The notes under the pieces were generated by a model. The model made no database searches. It saw only the letters and a list, made by a program, of their open reading frames with translations, and was not told the origin of the DNA. A stretch of 64,000 nucleotides of DNA from Pisaster brevispinus (Eukaryota; Echinodermata; Asteroidea; Forcipulatida; Asteriidae): contig JAMKCF010000002.1 in the NCBI GenBank assembly GCA_023634235.1, forward strand, positions 6,376,722 to 6,440,721. The letters are read 5' to 3'. Shown in pieces: positions 57,501 to 64,000 of the stretch (positions within the stretch are counted from its first letter, which is position 1; each line of letters starts with the position of its first letter). The position numbers and the translations under genes were made by a program.

Positions 57501-60500
57501 GTGTTGATGGAGACCCAGACGAGATATGGGACCCGGATAGCGGGAACTACACCCGGCACCTCCCAACGGATGCATTTGGTGAACTCGAGTTTCAGGGCGT
57601 GTGGACATCCACCAGGGCGAAGGTAAACCAACATTGCTGTGGCAATATATCTCAATGAAAGGGGTATTTATCTTTTAGGATCCTTCTGACTTACTTTACT
57701 CTGCATTTATCTAAGACGTTCCTGATTTGCCTTTTAATTTAGGTTTGAATTGTTTGTATGTTTGTTTCTGGGTTAGCTTTTTCATTTGTCTTCCTATTGT
57801 ATCTAGTGAGATGGTTAGTGTGATAATTGTTAGCATATAAATATGCGTTCAAACCTTTATTCTATTTATCTAACTAAAAGTGAGTTAAAGCTGTATTATT
57901 TAATAAACCCATTGTCGTACAAACTAAAATATTGTAAAACTATATTAACTAGTTGTTGGCAGTTTCTATGGCTTCACAAGGAAAACAAATGTTAATATTT
58001 TGATAGTATGGTCAATTCATTCTCCATTTTCAATTTTAAGGTATGTCTAGATAAAATTTGGTAATACTTGTGAAAGCTAAGCTGCAAAAGCTATCAGTAA
58101 CATCGCTCTGGTTGATTTCCACTTTCTTATGACAAGTTGCCTTTCCATGGGCTCATTGCATGTCTCTTATTAGTGACTCTTCTCAATCTTTTTACAATTC
58201 ATTAGTATATCCGAGTTGCCCACGATACACCCGAGTCGGACATCCTAAATCTACTGACTGAGAATTGGAATCTGCCTCTTCCCAAACTTATCATTGAGGT
58301 GACTGGGGGAGCTAAAGACTTCGTCTTACAGCCTAAGCTTCGACGCGTCTTCCGTAAGGGCATCGTTAAGGTAGCTCAGTCGACAGATGCGTGGATTTTG
58401 ACCGGGGGAACAAATACTGGTAAAATGTTTACGTTCTGATCTTTACATTACGTGAAATATAACGTTAGGTACCGACTTTTCGAATATATTGTTTCTTCCA
58501 GTTCGGATTGTCAATTTTCCTTATCAGTTTTTACCCGGATGAGTAACCTGTGGGGCTTTACCCATATCAGGGGCAATATAACCGGGATTATGTGTCAACG
58601 TTTCTCTTAAAATGGTAACGAAAATCGCAGCATCCGTGTTAGAGTTACATTCTTACCAATGTTTTTGACCCAAAATGGATCAGGCTCTCTGGGACCTGGT
58701 CTTCGGGTACATTTTGTCCCAGGAGTTTTCAGAATGTATACGAAAGCTTAGGGACCTTTTCCCTACGTCAAGCAACCAATTGTAATTCAAAGTTTTGCCT
58801 CCCGTCGGCTTGTCTTACTCTAAGACGCAGTTTTTATTTTAAAACACGTCAGAAGAAACGAAGTAAATCATCAACGTATAAATAATGTACCGACTCAGTA
58901 CAAGGTCCCGTGACAAGTGCGTGGTGAGTCATTTATTGGCTCTGACTGTACCACAATAACAATTAACGTTTGTCGGACTTCATTTCGAGTGACGACAGTT
59001 AAAACAATAATATTAAACAAATTAACGAAGGAAAAAAATGAAAAGAAAAACACAATCGATCTTTGAAAAACAAAAAAACATTCTGTCGAAGTTGTTTTTA
59101 GATCAATCGAAAAATATGTTGTTTCCTTTAACAAGTAGTTGTTGTTGTTGTTTTTTTTTTTTTCTTTGAAAGTGTTTTTACCTGTCCTTTGTGGGAACCA
59201 GATATTGGAAATACGTTTATATGAAAGTGTTCATAACTGTAATACTAATTTGTATATATTATATGTTTTTCAGGCGTTATGAAACACGTTGGCAAGGCCT
59301 TGCGAGAGCACACACTACGATCGAAGAATAAAATTCATGCTATTGGAGTGGTGTCCTGGGGAATCGTAGTTGGTAACAATGAGCTCCAAGAAAAGGAAAA
59401 GAAACAACATGCGGTAATATAAGTCAATGTTGTATACAATTTCTTCACCGATTCCACGAATTGAAACAAACCAGTCAGAAATGGAACGCTTTTTTAAAAC
59501 ACAAATATTTTCAAAAATCAGATTGTAATAAACTGGCTTTTAACTCTTCTTTTTTTTAATGTTTTACGTCGTAAAGTATTAACTATTAAACCTAATCAGG
59601 TGCACTTTAGCTAGTGAAACATAAATAAAAACAAAATACAATTTTGTTCAGTTCGTGGCAACTTTTGTTCAGGTTTTAGCTCGGTGTGCGTCATGAGGTA
59701 TGTCACTGTGTGTTCATTTGGAAAACGAAAGTATCATTTCCGTGTTGCAAACCATCAATATCGCAATTACAAAAGTAAAGCTCTTAAAGCTTTGAAACTT
59801 AATGAAATTGTAGGCTTGTAAAGTTTTGTTTAAACGAGTACATAAATAGGGGACTACTGCAAATATTTTTTGTCAAGAATTCTAGAGTATTTTTCGTGGC
59901 AAGTTTTTTTTTTTTTAATTACTCAAATTAGCAATTTGCTGTATTTGTGTATTTGTTTATGTTTTTATGACAATGCACATTTTTGCGAAACTCGTAAACA
60001 TATAAATCAATAAATTGTTGTTATTGTAACAGGTATCGCAATCGATTCCACATTTGTTGGAGTCAATACAGTGTCCCCAGTAACAAATTAATATTATTCT
60101 ACAAATGGAAGAGTACAAACTATTTTGTTGAGAAGTGAAACTAGTAAACGATAAACATACAGAAGTAGACAGTACTTCTGTGTCGTATTCTTCTAGATGA
60201 AACAATGCTTTACGCCAAACATTGGCTGATAAGTAATATACATACAGTTCAATTGTCACGAGTGAATTGTCAATTTATTGCACTTTTTTTTCAGCGTGTA
60301 CGACATTACCGCATGACAAGTTCGATGGAAAGTAACAGAGCTTGTCTGGATCCAAACCACACCCATTTCATCCTAGTCGACAATGGAACAACGGAGAAGT
60401 TTGGGGTTGAGATTGCCTTACGGTCACGCCTTGAAAAACTTGTATCCATGAGTAAAATGGATCCCACGGGTAAGTGTGAAATGTCCGCTTCGGGAAAAGT

Positions 60501-63500
60501 AATCGTTGTGACGGGAAAAACACCAGCACTGATATTTATGTCAATCTGCCAGCTGCAAAGACGTGTATATTAAGTGCACACCACGCAAAAACAGGCAACA
60601 TCACAACTTAGTTCTCATCTTTGTTTTGTGTTCGAAGGGGTGGGGGGGGGGCTGATGGTAACGTGACGCATACCAGTTTGTGTGTCTAAGTGGTGCGTAA
60701 CTTGATGGCGTTTAACCACCTCTTAAATGTATTTTGTATTTGTTTTTCAACAAATGTACTCGGCACGTTCATCGCGAGCGAGATTGACACTTTTTTAACT
60801 TCTGGAAATGATACTGTGCTTATTTTTAGCTTCAGCTAGCTACCACATTCCTGCCGTCTGTCTAGTCCTAGAGGGCGGGCTGAACACTATCCGTGTGGTA
60901 TTAGAAAACATAACTAAGGACCCAGCTATTCCTGTTGTGATCGCCGATGGAAGCGGTAGAGGGGCGGATTTAATTGCCTACGCATACTCCAAGTCAGATA
61001 GAGAGGGGTATGTTAAATTAAACTGATCGACGCCTTTGAAATATGGATGACTGAATTAAACGTGTACTGATGATATGCATTGATATCGGGTCTTTGGCTC
61101 ACCGAGAAGATATTATTGTTGGTGACAATGAGGATGGTTTGGGATAATGCCACTACACGAGACAATATATTAGCTATGCATTGAGAGAGTTGCGAGACGG
61201 CTTTACCAGTTTTATTTGGTCAAGTGATTGCTGGACACCGGTAATTTTGGTCAAAATGCAACAAACTCCAATATGAAGTTAATTCTAGTTTGTGTTATCA
61301 CGAGCATTGTTTTTCCTTTTCCTTTTGTTTTCTTTTTTTGTACTTTTGTAATTGTTGACTTAATTTTATTCGGCTTGTTTTGCTACTATGTTTACTTATT
61401 TATGTATTTGTTTACCGAAATGTGCTACTCATCGCAAGTTGTCCTTCAACAAACGGCTCCTGAAAAACACAATTTAGCGCGCCAGCGAGATAGTTAAGTT
61501 TCGTAATAAAAAATTAATTCCATAGCTAACTGCAACTTTGTATTTATTTATGCTTGTATTTGTTTGTTTTCCATTGTCCATTTTTATTAAAAAGTTAACG
61601 ATGAACACTGGACTCGCCAGTTTCTGTACCAAAGATTGGTGCTCATTTCGTTCTGGTTTCGCTACAAGTTGATTTATACGATATATCTGCAGTGTGATGT
61701 AGCATTTTTGGGATTCAATAATGGTTGAGCAAATCTGCAGCTAAAAATGTCAAAAAACGCCGGAAAAACTGGCGGCATTTTCTTCTAACACTGTATTGGG
61801 TAGTTAACTTTTTTCGTGATTTACTCAACGGTCGGGACCAAATAATATAAGTTTAATTCAAAGAACAAAGAGGTGATCACAAGATAACACTAATAAATTT
61901 AACTGTTAAACTCAACACTTGTAAAATTAAACTCAGGTGACTAAAACGGACAGTCAATAACTGTAGTTTGTTAGATGTATCGTTAATATTGTCAAATTGA
62001 CGGTTTCTTACCTTCACAAAGTTAACACTGACCGCACTCTTTAGAGTGTGCAATCAGTACTCTAGGACAGTTTGTCGCCACCGAAAAGAGTTCGTATGTT
62101 TCCCAATGTTTTCAACGAGGAAAAGCATGTCTTGCAAAAATTCGTTTGTTGTCCCAAATGTACAGGTATTTCAGCCGCACAGTGATTTCTTCTGTTTTAC
62201 AGATTTATTCCACCAGAACACGAAAAGCAATTACGCAGCAAAATAGCCTACACCTTTCCAAATGATGCTATCAGATATGACAGTTTGTACAACGACCTTT
62301 TTGAGGCTATGAAAAGGAAAAACTTGGTAAGAGATTTCATTTTGTATAAAAGGGGGTTTCCTCATGGGACTCTAGGAGGCAGTGTAGACAAACACCCGAT
62401 AAACTCAATGCTATTTGAAAGGAGTGTATGCTCGGAATTATGCAAACGATTTGGAAACATCTTGGCAAGTATTCACCTCCTGTCGTCCCAAAGTATCTGA
62501 ATATCACTCGATTTTTTAGGAGCATTACACAAATCTAGATTAGAAAATACCTGGATCCGAGTGCCATTGGACGTGGCCCATTTGTGTTAACCAACTTTCC
62601 GGGTCAACCTGACCTGAAACTTGGTCAGGCTCCCAGACACCGGACTACTAACCCAAGTCAGATCTGACTCGGACATTGTTAGTGTGCTCATTCACAAAGG
62701 GTGTCTTATGTTTCCAGATTACCATCTACAGAGTGGAGGAAGAAGTAGACATAGATTACGCCATTTTGAATGCACTTATGAAAGGTATGTGCAAAATAAA
62801 AACAAGACAGACCAACCAGATAATGTTGTTCTCTCTTCTTTTAATCAACACAAAGTGCAAATAGTTTGTTGACTTTGCAACTGCGATTTAAAAGTAAATA
62901 CAGTTAATTGTTATGGAAGGCGAATGAAGATATCACTATACGCTAAAACACTATAATCATTGTTAGGATTGTAGACGAAACACATTTTATTGAGATCCAG
63001 AATGAAGACAAATGTTTAAACAATATAAATAATCAAATTGCAGTGGCGCTGAATGGATTGGTGGCACAATTGGAATCAATTCCATGTAGAGCATTTGTCA
63101 ATAACTGGCAAAAGTTCTCTCGAAAGTCTACCTGTTCTATTGTTTGCATTGAGAGCATGGTGTAATAATTGTAATACAGGGTGAATTTGGTTTGAATCTA
63201 CTTTGAATTACCAAATTGGTCTGCTGAAGTTGGTATAAAATATGAAAACATATAAAAAAGAACAACAACAACAACAACAACAACATTAACAACTGTTACC
63301 AGATATTCAATAAAAACAAAATTAAAAAACTGACATTGGATAAAACAATTTGCAGAATGTGTATTTTTACCGATGGCAAACCAATGCATCATTACAATGA
63401 CTACCGATGAGATGTACAAACTTCTTATTTCCAGCTAGCAACCTCTCTCAACCAGATCAACTTAAACTCTCTCTCATGTGGAACAGAGTCGACCTCGCCA

Positions 63501-63993
63501 AGGAAAAGATATTCAACCGGAGACTTTTTTTGGATGTAGGCATTTATTTTGCATTATTAGTGCTCTTAATATGTCATTTTCTCAACTTGTTTAGTTTCTG
63601 GCTCTGAGTAATTTGTTCAAGAACGTGTTAAAACAATCGAATGAATAAATGTAAACATCTGGATAGAAAAAAAAGGGTTTTCCCCTAGATTGTAATTTTT
63701 CAAGGTTGGCAATTTAAACGGAACAAACAGAGAACATTCAAATCTCGAACTATCTCGAATCTCGAACTACTATAATTGTATTCAAAACAAATTTTGAGGC
63801 TTCTAAAATAATTTTCTTTTCAAATTATGATATTGTGTTCGTGTAGGACAAATCTCTGGAGGAGGCAATGGTGGTAGCCCTGGTCCGCAACCGAGTGGAA
63901 TTTGTTAAGCTGCTGCTTGAGACTGGTTTCAACATGAAAGAATTTGTGACAGACAGGAGGCTGGAACATTTATACAACTCAATCCAAAGCATG
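54595..63993 (+). CDS. TRPM: TRPM cation channel, N-terminal exons 1-11 (continues past right edge)
   Basis: Eleven coding exons join in phase with GT-AG introns: 54595-54657, 56633-56721, 57460-57622, 58206-58419, 59274-59413, 60295-60469, 60830-61007, 62203-62326, 62718-62784, 63435-63535 and 63847-63993 (487 codons). They encode the cytosolic melastatin homology region with its SLOG-type fold. Landmarks are FCQCG (51-55), [12 protein letters not shown] (86-97), VTGGAKDF (137-144), [10 protein letters not shown] (about 167-176), [14 protein letters not shown] (247-260), VCLVLEGG (291-298), [27 protein letters not shown] and [12 protein letters not shown]. The wording is closer to the TRPM1/3/6/7 branch than to TRPM2/4/5/8. 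TRPM proteins are tetrameric plasma-membrane cation channels; pore, TRP helix and any kinase domain lie outside. The last donor (ATG|gttt) is weak. Intron 1 carries repeat DNA, intron 2 TTTG-rich sequence. Confidence 0.93.
55490..56510. repeat. GTAAA/TTTAC-rich element in TRPM intron 1
   Basis: The two flanks (about 55490-55790 and 56270-56500) are dense in GTAAA, TTTAC and CTTACACAAC motifs in both orientations. The middle (55870-56260) has a different, GC-richer composition. The pattern suggests a nonautonomous transposon with subterminal repeats around foreign sequence, but exact ends were not found. Confidence 0.4.
55925..55940 (-). terminator. Histone-mRNA-type 3' stem-loop
   Basis: The minus strand reads GGCTCTTTTCAGAGCC, the animal histone mRNA consensus stem-loop, preceded by AACCAACC and followed by AGCACC and, 13 bases on, CAGAAGAGATT, which resembles a histone downstream element. 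Upstream on the minus strand (56180 to 55956) a short Lys-rich frame ends in TGA 16 bases before the stem-loop, but it is not a recognisable core histone. It lies antisense in TRPM intron 1. Confidence 0.5.
56957..57445. repeat. TTTG/GTCTGT-rich simple sequence in TRPM intron 2
   Basis: Irregular runs of TTTG and GTCTGTCTG. The open frames through it are artefacts of composition. Confidence 0.8.
63262..63286. repeat. (AAC)~8 microsatellite in TRPM intron 9
   Basis: Eight AAC triplets, the same motif as at 43499 and 46236. Confidence 0.9.
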
Positions 63994-64000
63994 GTTTGAT

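Overview
This 64 kb window reads as AT-rich nuclear DNA of a marine invertebrate deuterostome, most likely an echinoderm. The evidence is spliced genes with GT-AG introns, secreted collagen/C1q proteins in pairs, a C-type lectin fused to a PAN domain, and a repeat load (L2-type LINEs, a tRNA-derived SINE, Ty3/Gypsy, a Ngaro-like element, Penelope fragments, many small inverted-repeat DNA transposons, AAC/GTT microsatellites) typical of those genomes. The species is not identifiable from the sequence alone.

Four genes look intact or nearly so. Two paralogous secreted collagen-C1q proteins lie on the minus strand at 7757-8767 and 34215-35216. A C-type lectin/PAN protein lies on the plus strand at 48975-49655 with its own TATA box and poly(A) signal. 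From 54595 to the right edge the first eleven coding exons of a TRPM channel can be assembled in phase (487 codons), covering the cytosolic N-terminal homology region; the channel domain lies beyond the window.

The rest is mostly mobile and repeated DNA. 0-3 kb: a broken copy of a repetitive zinc-finger-like gene, then a truncated L2 LINE inside a ~160 bp tandem repeat. 3.4-15 kb: unresolved coding-like patch, 210 bp and 260 bp duplications, first C1q gene, and a 1.2 kb minisatellite with a 63 bp higher-order unit. 15-22 kb: Ngaro-like remnant with an SGNH hydrolase pseudogene, two convergent Ty3/Gypsy remnants, a hairpin MITE. 22-25 kb: two related inverted-repeat elements 17-18 bp apart. 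25.9-26.9 kb: a decayed LINE split by a MITE. 29.3-33.2 kb: a long foldback element whose right arm is interrupted by a second inverted-repeat element, with a perfect 6 bp target duplication and a Penelope fragment inside. 35-40 kb: a possible unresolved gene around a 670 bp GTT/GCT microsatellite, a tRNA-Leu-like SINE, and an uninterrupted 582-codon L2 reverse transcriptase ORF. 40-47 kb: a TTAA-flanked element, a possible hAT-like element carrying a MITE, and a tandem repeat split by a long AAC microsatellite.

No convincing new multi-gene system was found. The strongest unusual signals are the reconstructable nested foldback insertion, the paired elements that keep the same promoter-like architecture, an exact histone-mRNA-type 3' stem-loop antisense within TRPM intron 1, and the heptad-encoding minisatellite.
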